This document shows positions 1 to 9,057 of a stretch of 64,000 nucleotides of DNA, piece after piece; position 1 is the stretch's first letter, and each line of letters begins with the position of its first letter. The translations under genes were made by a program, and so were the position numbers. The stretch is from assembly GCA_009780585.1 (NCBI GenBank), contig WQZS01000001.1, positions 186,001 through 250,000 on the forward strand, read 5' to 3'. The notes under the pieces are model-generated. The model saw only the letters and a program-made list of their open reading frames with translations, searched no databases and was not told the origin of the DNA. The DNA is from Defluviitaleaceae bacterium (GTDB taxonomy: Bacteria; Bacillota; Clostridia; Lachnospirales; WQUN01).

Positions 1-1180
1 TTTCCGAACCGCAAGCGCCGCAGTCTACGTGGTTCTTTTCGCTGTCCACTTTTCCCAACTGTTCAAACGCGTTGGCCATGTCCGCGTCCGTAATCTGCGG
101 GAAGCGGTTATATACAGGCTTGTACACCCGCAGGTAATCCCTGTAATCCAGCACGGCGTCCAACCGTTTATGCGGCGATTCGTAATCGGGTTTTTGCTTT
201 TTTTCGGTTATCTTCGCCCTGCCCTCGTGCATAATCCTGTCGTTTTCGAAGATATTGCGCCCCTGCGCCCCCGCTGGGCCGATGTTGCATCCCTCGATGC
301 AGTTTAATACGTCAAAGACCGCCGGTTTTAACGCGTCGGGGACCTCCGCGTATTTGTTTAACTTCTCGAATACGCTGAACCCCTCTCCCTTCATGATTTG
401 CAGCTTCTTCCCCGAAAAGAACTCGATGTTTTCTTTTAACCCGCCGGGAAGGGGGAACAGCACGCCCAAGCCGCTTTCGTTGTGGTCGAAGTCGGTTTCC
501 GCGTAGTTGCCCATGTCAATGCTGTTTTCATCCAAGTATTTGATGATGTTCGCGAAGGTAATGTTATACTGCGCGATGCCCGTGTCATGGAACTCGCCGG
601 ACTTCGCGATACAGGGCGAGAGCGCGGCGATCTTGTCGGTGATACCTTCGTGCCGCTTCATATAAATAGAGGCGCACGCCATGGGGCTGTGCACCGGGGA
701 TAGGTTGGGCAGCAAATCGTGCCGATACGTTTCGCAATAGGATACGATGACGGGGCAGGGTTGGGTGATGATCGGCGCGTGGTTTACCGCTTCCATGTGC
801 TTGACATGCGCCCAAATACAAATGTCCGCCCCAAGCGACACATCGTATATCTTTTTGACGCCCCGTTCCCTTAAATATGTAAAAAGCCTTTTGTATTTGA
901 GTATGTTGGTCTTTATGGAAGGCGCGGCCATCAGCGATATGGGGATACCCTTATCCAAATCCTCAAAGAAAAGTTGTATGTCGTCAGTATAATAACGCGC
1001 CCCATGCTTACACGCCCACACGCACCGCCCGCACCAGATGCACTTCTTCGCGTCTACACTTACTTTTATATCCCCGTTGTTGTCCTGATATGTAATATTC
1101 GCCATTTCCATGGGACATTCCCGCACGCACCGGTTGCATCCGACACATAGTTCGTGGTTCGTTTTAATCATTTCAACCAT
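1..1180 (-). CDS. [FeFe]-hydrogenase H-cluster domain protein, likely sensory type (C-terminus cut by window edge)
   Basis: This iron-sulfur protein begins at the ATG at 1180, behind a GGAG site, and runs off the left edge. Two ferredoxin-type 4Fe-4S clusters open it: C-x2-C-x2-C-x3-CP at residues 12-22, and a second C-x2-C-x2-C near residue 47. An H-cluster-like region follows, with CP in the first loop (ITQPCP), LSPCIAK in the second and NCIEGC in the third. At the edge the protein reaches a further Cys motif (DCGACG). Clostridial proteins of this architecture often carry a PAS or other signalling domain after that point and are classed as sensory hydrogenases. The catalytic TSCCP motif of bulk hydrogenases is not seen, so a sensory or redox-signalling role is more likely than main H2 production. 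That role is inferred, because the C-terminal part is missing. Confidence 0.85.
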   Translation of the reverse strand, partial: MVEMIKTNHELCVGCNRCVRECPMEMANITYQDNNGDIKVSVDAKKCIWCGRCVWACKHGARYYTDDIQLFFEDLDKGIPISLMAAPSIKTNILKYKRLFTYLRERGVKKIYDVSLGADICIWAHVKHMEAVNHAPIITQPCPVIVSYCETYRHDLLPNLSPVHSPMACASIYMKRHEGITDKIAALSPCIAKSGEFHDTGIAQYNITFANIIKYLDENSIDMGNYAETDFDHNESGLGVLFPLPGGLKENIEFFSGKKLQIMKGEGFSVFEKLNKYAEVPDALKPAVFDVLNCIEGCNIGPAGAQGRNIFENDRIMHEGRAKITEKKQKPDYESPHKRLDAVLDYRDYLRVYKPVYNRFPQITDADMANAFEQLGKVDSEKNHVDCGACGSE

Positions 1181-1262
1181 GGCGTATTCTCCAATCTTGA
1201 CGATAGGGTGATATGGCTAACATGATTCTAACATACTTGTGATTCGTTGTAACCTCTTTCCG

Positions 1263-1271
1263 TGTTATAAT
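1263..1271 (+). promoter_or_regulatory. Extended -10 promoter of dnaE
   Basis: A TG-N-TATAAT extended -10 element ends at 1271, 29 bases before the dnaE ATG. No good -35 box is seen at the usual distance, which fits an extended -10 promoter. A GGGAG ribosome-binding site lies 8-9 bases before the ATG. Confidence 0.6.
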
Positions 1272-1300
1272 CATCATATTATACACTTGGGAGTGTAGCC

Positions 1301-4300
1301 ATGTCATCCGCAAAGCCCTTCACCCACTTGCATGTCCATACCGAATATTCCCTCCTGGACGGTTCGGCCAAGATTAAAGACCTCGTCAAGCGCACGAAGG
1401 AGCTGGGCATGGACTCGCTCGCCATTACCGACCACGGCGTGATGTACGGCGTCATCGACTTTTACAAAGCGGCGAAAAAGGAAGGAATCAAGCCCATCCT
1501 GGGCTGCGAGGTATACATATCCCCCGGCTCGCGTACGGAAAAATCGAAAAGCGATTGGGGCAACTACCACCATTTGGTCCTGCTGGCGGAGAACGACATC
1601 GGCTACCATAACCTGATCAAGCTCGTATCGCTGGGCTTTACCGAAGGCTTCTATTACCGTCCGCGGATCGATATGGAAATCCTTGAACGCTACAAGGAAG
1701 GCTTGATCGCGTTAAGCGCGTGTCTGTCGGGTGTTATCAGCCGTGTGCTGGACGCCGAAGGGTACGAATCGGCGAAGAAAAAAGCGTTGTTTTACGACGG
1801 GATGTTCGGCCGCGGCAATTTCTTCCTGGAGCTGGGGGGATACGAAGCCGCCGAACAGCAAACCCTCAACCGCGAGCTGCTGCGTATGTCCAAGGAAACG
1901 GATATCCCCCTGGTTGCCACCAACGACGTACACTACATACACGCCGACGACGCCAAGGCGCAGGAAATCCTCCTGTGCATCCAAACGGGCAAGACGATCC
2001 TGGACGACGACCGGATGCAGTTCAACACCGACCAATTTTACCTAAAATCCCCCGAGGAAATGTACGGCCTTTTCCCCCACGCGCGCGAGGCGCTGGAAAA
2101 CACGCAAAAAATCGCCGACCGCTGCCATGTGGAGATCGCGTTCAACCAATATAAGCTGCCCAAATTCAACGTCCCGCAAGAATTCGTAACTTCTGCCCTA
2201 ATAGAGCAGAAGTTACAAACCAAGCCCGAAAATGCCGCCTATTTGTATTTGGAAGACCGCTGCGAAGCGGGCTTGGTTGAACGCTACGGTACGGACGCCC
2301 CTCTGCATAAGGAACGCCTGCACTACGAGTTGTCCGTCATCGGTAACATGGGTTTCGAGGATTACTTCCTGATCGTGTGGGACTTTATCCGCTACGCGCG
2401 GGAAAAGGGGATCATCGTGGGGCCGGGGCGGGGCAGCGGCGCGGGCAGTATCGTGGCGTACGCCCTGCGGATCACCGACGTGGACCCCATCCCGTTTAAT
2501 TTACTCTTTGAAAGGTTCCTCAACCCCGAGCGGATTTCCATGCCCGACTTCGACATCGACTTCTGCATCGAGCGGCGGCAGGAGGTCATCGATTACGTGA
2601 TCGAAACCTACGGGGCGGAAAACGTTTCCCAAATCATCACCTTCGGCACCATGGCCGCGAGAGCCGTGATAAGGGACGTGGGGCGCGCGCTGGCCATGAC
2701 CTACAACGACGTGGACCGCGTGGCCAAGATGGTCCCGATGGAACTAAACATCACGCTCGAACGCGCGCTGGTGATCAACCCCGAATTGCGCCAGGCCTTC
2801 GAACAGGAAGAAGACACGCGCAACCTCATCGATATGGCGTTAAAGCTGGAAGGACTCCCCCGCCACGCGGGGACGCACCCGGCGGGGGTGGTCATCTGCA
2901 ACCGCCCCGTGAGCGAATACGTACCCCTCAACGTAAACGACGGCGTGGTCACCACGCAGTTCCCCATGGGTACGGTCGAGGAATTGGGCTTATTGAAAAT
3001 GGACTTTTTGGGCCTGCGTACGCTCACGGTCATCCGCCGTGCTTCGGAGGAAATCAAACGCGGCAAAAACATCGATATAAACGTATTGGATTGGCAGCTC
3101 GGCTACGAGGACCCCAAGGTATATGAAATGATCGGCCAAGGGCGTACGGGCGGCGTCTTCCAATTGGAAAGCTCGGGCATGACGTCCACCATGCGCGACA
3201 TGCAGCCCCGCAACCTCGAAGACCTGACGGCGGGCATATCGCTGTACCGCCCGGGGCCGATGGACTACATCCCCCAATACATCAAAGGCAAGCGGAACCC
3301 GACGAAGATCAAGTACATGCACGCCACCCTGGAGCCGATCCTTAAGGTAACGTACGGTTGTATGGTGTACCAGGAGCAAGTCATGCAAATCGTACGGGAC
3401 TTAGCGGGCTACAGCCTGGGCCGAAGCGACCTGGTGCGGCGTGCCATGTCCAAAAAGCAAGCGGACGTGATGGACAAGGAACGCGAGAACTTTATCCACG
3501 GTTCACCGGAAGCCGGTGTCCCCGGATGCGTCAAAAACGGCATCCCCGAAAAAATTGCCTCGGACATCTTCGACGCGATGGAAAAGTTCGCCGCATACGC
3601 CTTTAACAAACCCCACGGTGTGGGTTACGCGGTCGTCAGCTACCAAACCGCGTGGCTCAAATATTACCACCCCGTGGAATTTATGGCCGCCACCATGTCC
3701 AGCATGATGGACAATACCGCAAAGGTAGCCGCCTACATCCACGAATGTAAGAAAATGGGCATCTCCCTCCTCCCCCCCGATATTAACGAAGGCTTCCAAG
3801 GCTTCAGCGTATCGGGCAAGTCCATCCGCTTCGGATTGGCGGCTATTAAGAACGTGGGGCGGGGCGCGGTGGACGCCATCGTAGCCGAACGCGAAGAAAA
3901 CGGTAAATTCGCGGGCATTACCGACTTCATTAACCGCTTGCCCGGCGGCGAAATCAACAAACGCTGTATCGAAAGCCTGATCAAAGCCGGCGCGTTCGAT
4001 TCCCTTGGCGGCAAGCGCGTGCAATATATGGCCGTGTTCCCCGGCATCGTGGACGGCATGGCGCAAGCGAAGAAATCGACGCTGGACGGGCAGCTTTCCC
4101 TCTTTGACTTGGAAGAGGAAGCCGCACCCCAATCCTTCCACGCGGACGAGTTCCCGCCGCTTAACGAACTGCCCAAACGCCAGCTATTAGCGGATGAAAA
4201 GGAAATGATGGGTATCTACGTCAGCGGCCATCCCCTGTCGGACTACGAAGCCGCCCTGCGCCGCTACACCAAACACACGAGCTTGGACTTTTCAAGCGAA

Positions 4301-4876
4301 TCGTCTGAAGGCGCGGGCGTACACGACGGCGAAGAAGTGAAGTACGGAGGCTTTATCACCGCCAAATCGGTCAAATACACCAAAAAAGACGGCCGCCCCA
4401 TGTGCTTCCTAACCGTGGAGGACCTGTACGGCTCGGTCGAAGTTATCGTCTTCGCCAACCAATACGAAAAGCAAGGCCACCGCCTGCAAAACGAACAAGT
4501 GGTAATCGTGCAAGGCAGGGTAAGCGTACGGGAGGAAGAAGACGCGAAAATCGTAGCGAACGAATTGCTTATGTATGAGGATATACCCCGCGGCGACGTT
4601 CTTCCATCGTCCGCTCCCCAACCATCGCCGACGGTATCACCCTCCGACGAAAAACCTAAAACCCTTTGGCTTAAGATATCGATCAACCGCGACATCGCCC
4701 TGCGGGACATTACGGATATCCTCTCCGCTTACCCGGGGGATACGCAAGTGATGATTTACAATGAACAAAGCGGGCAAAAGTTCGCCGCTAACAGGAACTA
4801 CAGGATCCGCCCCGACGCGGAACTGGCCCATAAATTAAAGGAGCTGCTGGGCGACGACGCGGTGAAGGTGGTTTAA
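1301..4876 (+). CDS. dnaE: DNA polymerase III subunit alpha (DnaE)
   Basis: This is the replicative polymerase catalytic subunit, 1191 residues long, the normal size for DnaE. The N-terminal PHP domain starts with HVHTEYSLLDG (about residues 9-19). The palm holds GPGRGSGAGS (about 374) and the catalytic PDFDIDF motif (about 413-419). The fingers, a tandem helix-hairpin-helix region and an OB-fold domain follow (YGGFITAKSVKYTKKDG at about 1015), and a short C-terminal tail domain ends the protein. Firmicutes usually pair DnaE with PolC; PolC is not in this window. The gene is alone in its orientation and overlaps the convergent ATPase gene by 4 bases at the stop codons. An 11-bp inverted repeat sits in frame around residue 300 and looks like a small insertion relative to the usual linker between the PHP and palm domains. 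Confidence 0.97.
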   Translation: MSSAKPFTHLHVHTEYSLLDGSAKIKDLVKRTKELGMDSLAITDHGVMYGVIDFYKAAKKEGIKPILGCEVYISPGSRTEKSKSDWGNYHHLVLLAENDIGYHNLIKLVSLGFTEGFYYRPRIDMEILERYKEGLIALSACLSGVISRVLDAEGYESAKKKALFYDGMFGRGNFFLELGGYEAAEQQTLNRELLRMSKETDIPLVATNDVHYIHADDAKAQEILLCIQTGKTILDDDRMQFNTDQFYLKSPEEMYGLFPHAREALENTQKIADRCHVEIAFNQYKLPKFNVPQEFVTSALIEQKLQTKPENAAYLYLEDRCEAGLVERYGTDAPLHKERLHYELSVIGNMGFEDYFLIVWDFIRYAREKGIIVGPGRGSGAGSIVAYALRITDVDPIPFNLLFERFLNPERISMPDFDIDFCIERRQEVIDYVIETYGAENVSQIITFGTMAARAVIRDVGRALAMTYNDVDRVAKMVPMELNITLERALVINPELRQAFEQEEDTRNLIDMALKLEGLPRHAGTHPAGVVICNRPVSEYVPLNVNDGVVTTQFPMGTVEELGLLKMDFLGLRTLTVIRRASEEIKRGKNIDINVLDWQLGYEDPKVYEMIGQGRTGGVFQLESSGMTSTMRDMQPRNLEDLTAGISLYRPGPMDYIPQYIKGKRNPTKIKYMHATLEPILKVTYGCMVYQEQVMQIVRDLAGYSLGRSDLVRRAMSKKQADVMDKERENFIHGSPEAGVPGCVKNGIPEKIASDIFDAMEKFAAYAFNKPHGVGYAVVSYQTAWLKYYHPVEFMAATMSSMMDNTAKVAAYIHECKKMGISLLPPDINEGFQGFSVSGKSIRFGLAAIKNVGRGAVDAIVAEREENGKFAGITDFINRLPGGEINKRCIESLIKAGAFDSLGGKRVQYMAVFPGIVDGMAQAKKSTLDGQLSLFDLEEEAAPQSFHADEFPPLNELPKRQLLADEKEMMGIYVSGHPLSDYEAALRRYTKHTSLDFSSESSEGAGVHDGEEVKYGGFITAKSVKYTKKDGRPMCFLTVEDLYGSVEVIVFANQYEKQGHRLQNEQVVIVQGRVSVREEEDAKIVANELLMYEDIPRGDVLPSSAPQPSPTVSPSDEKPKTLWLKISINRDIALRDITDILSAYPGDTQVMIYNEQSGQKFAANRNYRIRPDAELAHKLKELLGDDAVKVV
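2186..2216. repeat. Perfect 11-bp inverted repeat inside dnaE
   Basis: GTAACTTCTGC and its exact complement flank a 9-base loop. The segment is translated in frame (around residues 296-306, VTSALIEQKL) between KLPKFNVPQ and a conserved YLYLEDRCEAGL stretch. It resembles a palindromic element accommodated in a surface loop. Confidence 0.7.
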
Positions 4877-6261
4877 ATGTCCCGATAGGGGATTAACATT
4901 ATGTTTGCCGCGGCATCGGCTCTTTTTATCGCAGCATCGGTAAAACCTGTTTTCGCGAATATAAAATAATGTTTGTTACCGTAATGAAACAAGCCGCTGC
5001 GTTCAACCAACGTTTCGATTACATTTACATTTACGTGTTGATTCGTCCATTTACATTTCGCAAAAATGGCATCATCTTTGTTGTCCGCAATTATGTCGAT
5101 TTCACATTCCTCTTTTTTTCTTTTATCCGTTCCCCACCAGCGCCCGGCATCCGTAAAGATAAAAGGCAGTTGCCTTGACAAATTTTGCCGCCATAAATAT
5201 TGCTTGCAAATCTCCTCAAACACGCCGCCCATGTAAGCGGTTATTTGCGGCTTTATTTGACCGTATGCCAAATCGGCTTCGCCCCGTTGGATAAACGCCA
5301 TATTATCGGGTATAAAGCGATACCAAAACCGAAACATCCCGTCATTAAGGGAATAGATCGTTCTCTTGCTTATTTCCTCACGGAAGGGGTGTTCCTTTTT
5401 AACGATACCGATAGACATGAGCTTATTGATATAGGAGGAACACAGCCCGCTTTCCATCCCGACCTTTCCCGCGATTTCCGACAAACGGGACGCGCCGCCC
5501 GCAATCGCCCGAATAATCGCGTTGTATTGCGCGGGTTCGCGACATTCCTGTTTAATAAGGTTCCCCGGTTCTTCAAACAGGTATCCGGCGGGCGACAGAA
5601 AACCTTGCTTGATGTTGTCCTCAACGCTGAGTTTTTTGTCCATTAACGAAAGGTACAGCGGAACACCGCCGGTTATGCCGTACAATAAAGCAACGTCTTC
5701 CCTGTCGAAACCGTCGTTTGCAAAGTATTCCCTTGTTTGGGCGAAATCGAAGGGCAGGATTTTCATTTGTGCCGTCCTGCGGCCATACAGCGGGCTTTTG
5801 TATCCCAACACTTGATTTTCCATAAACGAAAGCGACGAACCGCACAGTATAATAAACAATTTCGATGTATCTTTGTATTTATCTATAAAAGTTTGCAACA
5901 AAGAAGAAATACCCCGGTAACCGTACGCGAGGTATGGGTATTCATCAACCGCGAATATAATGCGCCGTGTTTGCGCCGCGTTAAATACCGCTTCCAGCGC
6001 TTCATTATATCCCGTAAAAACCGGCGCGGATGCCGTAAAATCGGTTGAAATCGTAAAAATACTTTTGCTTAGACTATCGAGGTTATCTTTCGCGTTGGTT
6101 TCCTGTCCCGTGAAATATATCGCTTCCTTACCCTTTATGAACTCGGAAATTAAAGCGGTTTTACCGACGCGCCTTCGTCCGTACATAACGACGCATTGGA
6201 ATCTATCCGTTTTATACAACCGTTCAAGCTCATTCATTTCACGCTGCCTGCCGACAAACAT
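4873..6261 (-). CDS. Archaeal-type AAA ATPase with DUF234-like C-terminus
   Basis: The protein has 462 residues. Its N-terminus is FVGRQREMNELERLY, followed by a Walker A motif (GRRRVGKT, about 28-35) and a Walker B-like segment (IIFAVDEYPYLA, about 100). A winged-helix segment (LSEIAGKVGMESGLCSSYINKL) and a C-terminal domain with RWWGTDKRKKEECEIDII and ANCK-like residues follow; the latter resembles a restriction-endonuclease-like fold (E-x-D-hydrophobic). This is the architecture of the archaeal ATPase plus DUF234 family, whose biological role is unclear and which is often found in mobile or accessory settings. AT content rises in and around the gene, which is compatible with acquisition. 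An AAAGGGG site precedes the ATG and a sigma-A-type promoter lies upstream. Confidence 0.85.
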   Translation of the reverse strand: MFVGRQREMNELERLYKTDRFQCVVMYGRRRVGKTALISEFIKGKEAIYFTGQETNAKDNLDSLSKSIFTISTDFTASAPVFTGYNEALEAVFNAAQTRRIIFAVDEYPYLAYGYRGISSLLQTFIDKYKDTSKLFIILCGSSLSFMENQVLGYKSPLYGRRTAQMKILPFDFAQTREYFANDGFDREDVALLYGITGGVPLYLSLMDKKLSVEDNIKQGFLSPAGYLFEEPGNLIKQECREPAQYNAIIRAIAGGASRLSEIAGKVGMESGLCSSYINKLMSIGIVKKEHPFREEISKRTIYSLNDGMFRFWYRFIPDNMAFIQRGEADLAYGQIKPQITAYMGGVFEEICKQYLWRQNLSRQLPFIFTDAGRWWGTDKRKKEECEIDIIADNKDDAIFAKCKWTNQHVNVNVIETLVERSGLFHYGNKHYFIFAKTGFTDAAIKRADAAANIMLIPYRDI

Positions 6262-6295
6262 CGTACCGCCCCTTTGCTATATCGTGTTATACTAC

Positions 6296-6324
6296 ATTGT
6301 ATTATAGCCGACGGAGCGGGTCAA
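6296..6324 (-). promoter_or_regulatory. Promoter of the AAA ATPase gene
   Basis: On the minus strand, TTGACC (6324-6319) is separated by 17 bases from TACAAT (6301-6296), about 35 bases upstream of the ATG. Confidence 0.55.
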
Positions 6325-6443
6325 TAATACCCCGATAAAAAATTTAGTCTATATATAATATTTTCGCATAAGTCGATATGGTTCGACAGGAAATTCTATA
6401 TTATTATGTTCGAAGTCCATTAAATCATCCGGAGGTGTTTTGC

Positions 6444-6635
6444 GTGTCGAAAAAGGTTTTAATAAAAATCCTGTGTGTTGGGTTGGCTTGTTGGATGGCG
6501 ATGGCGGGGATATTGGCTTTGTTTCCCGTTCGGGTTGATGCCAATACCGGAACGAATAATCATCCCGTTATAACGCCTTTTGATATAGGGGAAACGGGAA
6601 GACCACCGGGTCGATTGCCTCCCCTTAGGCCGTGA
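6444..6635 (+). CDS. Small secreted Pro-rich peptide precursor (candidate signal peptide)
   Basis: The 63-codon gene starts at GTG 6444, behind a near-perfect GGAGGTG site with a 6-base spacer. The longer in-frame start at 6378 lacks such a site. The product has a basic N-terminus (SKKVLIKI), a hydrophobic segment of about 20 residues and a likely signal-peptidase site near VDA. The short exported tail ends in RPPGRLPPLRP. The gene converges on the HTH-TPR regulator gene, with a rho-independent terminator between them. Precursors of RRNPP-family signalling peptides (Phr, PapR, NprX, SHP) have this size, layout and neighbourhood. I do not recognise the peptide itself. The pheromone role is an inference, and a bacteriocin or lone exported peptide remains possible. 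Confidence 0.6.
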   Translation: MSKKVLIKILCVGLACWMAMAGILALFPVRVDANTGTNNHPVITPFDIGETGRPPGRLPPLRP

Positions 6636-6690
6636 TCGTATCATTACGATACCAAAGAGCAGCTTGACGGCTGCGTTATATACGATAAAG

Positions 6691-6717
6691 CGGCGAGCTT
6701 AGGTTCGCCGTTTTTTT
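6691..6717 (+). terminator. Rho-independent terminator after the small peptide gene
   Basis: A GGCGA/TCGCC hairpin (6692-6709) is followed by a run of seven T. It lies 56 bases past the stop codon. Confidence 0.8.
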
Positions 6718-6734
6718 ATTATTCGATTATCCGA

Positions 6735-8648
6735 TTATTCAAATATTATACCCAGGCGTTCTTTTGTATAATTAAAAATCGCTTTTTGGCTTAAAGGCAT
6801 CTTCATGATAACCGACCCAAAATAAGCTAAAGCGAAATGGGGGATGCTTTCTTCTTTTTGACCCAATTGGAACAGGTTAACGGCTATGTTGATCATAAAC
6901 CGTGACGCGTGCCATAAATCGTTATGCTTTATGCTAAGCTCATACCCGTCCCTTGCCAGTTTTAACGCCTTTGGGCGGTATTCGTTCCTGCCCAAGTACA
7001 TTGTGTAATGGTACAAAACCGTAAGGTATGTCCTCATCCGTTCGGTTTCGTCCACATAATTACTGTCCAGGTTTTTAATTAAGCCGTCAAATATTTTGAG
7101 CCCGCGTTCGCTTTCCCCGTTATCGCATAAATAGATCGCCATATCATTTAATATGATGATTTCATAATAGGTAATCCGTATATCCGCGATCTTGCCTTCA
7201 TTCGGTTTACCCTTGGTCACGAGCCAGGCTTCGGTAAGCAATTGCATGTATCGTTCATCGTATCCCTGTTTATTCCCATATATTTCCGCTTGGTTCATTT
7301 TAATGAATTGCAAGTTTATCTTTTCCCCATATTTTCTTCGGGCCCCCAAATCCGTCAGCAAGGGTTCCGCTTCATGGCATTTTTTGGCGGCGATTAAGGT
7401 GTATATCCGGTCCCTCAGGTATTTATCCTCAAAATCATCTTCATCCAACAATGTATAAAAATATTCGTCTATATCACGCCCCATGCGCTGCATTAACCCT
7501 TCCAACAAATATAAGCCGCCGATCGGGTATTTCGATTTGCTCTTTTCCATACTGTTGAACGTGGATGTGTTGCATAAACCCTTACATAATTCCCGTAATG
7601 TTATTCCCGCGTTTTTACGCAAACCCCGCATCAGTTCGCCGAAGTTGCTGCACGGTATGGATTCACCCCGATCAAAATCCCTATCGGGTATTTTAATGGG
7701 AAGGTTCTCTACGCCGTATGTATCAAAATCAATCCCGATGCTTTGGGCAAACGCCTTTACTTCCCGCGCCTTGGTTATGTTTTGCATAATTACGTAACCA
7801 TGGAAAGCGGACACCAGCATAATACGCAAGCCTTCCTTTTGCCCAAGGTAATTTAATGCCCGCGCTTTGTAATATGTAAAATCGGGTGCATACCTCCCCT
7901 TGGTACGCGTGACGGTCATATCGCCGATACCTTTTTCGCATATCTCCAGCGCTTCGCCGTATTTTCCGGCGTCCGTCAAAAGACGCGCAAGGTCAAGCAT
8001 AACAGGCGCGAGGTGGTGGATTTTATGCTTATCGTCCTGCGGCAAGCGCGACAATCCTTCGTATGCCCTTTGCAATATTTTAATGGCTTTATCCGGTTGG
8101 CCGTCGTTCGCGTACGCCAACGCCTGCGTGTGGATCAACCGCGCTTCTTCATATAACAATACGTCCCCTTCGAAGGTATCGGGGTCGTATTCGGGATAGG
8201 TTATGTATATACCTTCCCGGGTATACGCCAATATTTTATGCGGGTCCATCTTTTGAAGGATGCCCAAACGCGCCCGGCAGCTTAGGGTAAATTGCCTGTT
8301 GATACCGGAATCGAAGCCGCTCAGCTTTTCCATTTGGTCCAGCAATTGAAGCGATTCCTTAAGGCAATCGGGAGCATACGGCGCGCGGTCAAGCGTATAC
8401 AGCAATTTCCCGCGCAGTTTATACACCGCCAGGGGTTGATTTTCCAAAAAAGGATTGAACAATGTACCCGCGGGTATGTCCATCTTATGCATGATTTCCA
8501 TGCTTGTTCTTGCGTAGGGGGCTTGGTGCCCGTTGGATATGCGCGACAGCGTTATGGCGTCGATATTGTCGCCGTGCAACATCGCTTGCCTTAAACGCTT
8601 ACGGTTTCTAAATCCGTTAATCGTGTTGTTTTTATGTATGCTTGGCAT
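6735..8648 (-). CDS. Tandem HTH-TPR regulator, RRNPP-like
   Basis: This 637-residue protein appears to be two XRE-HTH plus TPR units in tandem. The first unit has a partly reduced helix-turn-helix (ITLSRISNGHQAP, about residues 32-44) and then helical repeats. The second HTH lies around residues 340-385 (ELMRGLRKNAGITLREL, then STFNSMEKSKSKYP) and is followed by another set of TPR-like repeats to the C-terminus. TPR regulators with an N-terminal HTH (PlcR, Rgg, NprR, PrgX) bind small exported and re-imported peptides. The facing peptide gene at 6444-6635 fits that role. The start ATG has a GGAGGA site 5 bases upstream. The gene sits downstream of the non-coding RNA, which ends in a terminator about 55 bases before the ATG. 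A TATAAT in the gap may serve as its own promoter. Confidence 0.8.
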   Translation of the reverse strand: MPSIHKNNTINGFRNRKRLRQAMLHGDNIDAITLSRISNGHQAPYARTSMEIMHKMDIPAGTLFNPFLENQPLAVYKLRGKLLYTLDRAPYAPDCLKESLQLLDQMEKLSGFDSGINRQFTLSCRARLGILQKMDPHKILAYTREGIYITYPEYDPDTFEGDVLLYEEARLIHTQALAYANDGQPDKAIKILQRAYEGLSRLPQDDKHKIHHLAPVMLDLARLLTDAGKYGEALEICEKGIGDMTVTRTKGRYAPDFTYYKARALNYLGQKEGLRIMLVSAFHGYVIMQNITKAREVKAFAQSIGIDFDTYGVENLPIKIPDRDFDRGESIPCSNFGELMRGLRKNAGITLRELCKGLCNTSTFNSMEKSKSKYPIGGLYLLEGLMQRMGRDIDEYFYTLLDEDDFEDKYLRDRIYTLIAAKKCHEAEPLLTDLGARRKYGEKINLQFIKMNQAEIYGNKQGYDERYMQLLTEAWLVTKGKPNEGKIADIRITYYEIIILNDMAIYLCDNGESERGLKIFDGLIKNLDSNYVDETERMRTYLTVLYHYTMYLGRNEYRPKALKLARDGYELSIKHNDLWHASRFMINIAVNLFQLGQKEESIPHFALAYFGSVIMKMPLSQKAIFNYTKERLGIIFE

Positions 8649-8701
8649 AGTTATCCTCCGCTGTTAACAATGCCCCCAAATAATCCTATTATACTTGCCG
8701 A

Positions 8702-8753
8702 AGAATAAAAATAAACCCTGTACAGGAACATAAAATATGCTCCCGCACAGGGT
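8702..8753 (-). terminator. Rho-independent terminator of ncRNA copy 1
   Basis: On the minus strand, CCCTGT and ACAGGG arms (8752-8747 and 8721-8716) are followed by a T-rich run. The equivalent terminator of copy 2 has CCCTGCGC/GCGCAGGG, so the sixth pair is a compensatory T-A to C-G change. Confidence 0.75.
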
Positions 8754-9023
8754 TTTCACCCGCCTCCCGACGTTACCGGGGAGGCGTTCTTATTCATTTT
8801 TACTCTTTTTCTGTTTTTTTGCTATGTCGTAGAAAAGGTCAGGCGGATATCCATTACATGCATACCTGTGACTCGGCTGCGCAGCCTTTATGAGTCGGTT
8901 GTAAGCCTCGGCGAAGTTAAATCGGGATCGTAAGCATCAGGGACGATTGTACGCAGAAATCGGAATGACCGTGTGCAGTCAGGGTCGTATGGATGCCGTC
9001 CGTCAAGAAGATGGCCTCGGCTT
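8702..9023 (-). ncRNA. Structured non-coding RNA, copy 1
   Basis: A unit of about 320 bases has its own promoter and terminator and no conserved ORF. The first 125 bases or so are nearly identical to the unit at 42711-43032. Both copies can form a closing stem AAGCC/GGCTT extended by GGC/GCC across a GA/AG pair, an inner GCATC/GATGC stem, a GACC/GGTC hairpin and a CGATT/AATCG hairpin. GGACG can also pair with CGTCC, crossing the GCATC/GATGC stem as a pseudoknot. A second conserved box (GGTATGCATGTAATGG) lies nearer the 3' end. Substitutions between copies fall mainly in loops. Copy 2 has a 65-codon ORF here, but copy 1 breaks it by indels. I cannot assign an RNA family from memory. The clostridial raiA-motif class should be tested first. 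Confidence 0.7.
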
Positions 9024-9029
9024 GTGTTG

Positions 9030-9057
9030 ATTATATCCGATTCGAATATATTGTCAA
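9030..9057 (-). promoter_or_regulatory. Strong sigma-A promoter of ncRNA copy 1
   Basis: TTGACA (9057-9052), 16 bases and TATAAT (9035-9030) on the minus strand. Upstream, at 9083-9072, lies AAACATAGGTTC, which is at the same distance in copy 2. Confidence 0.8.
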
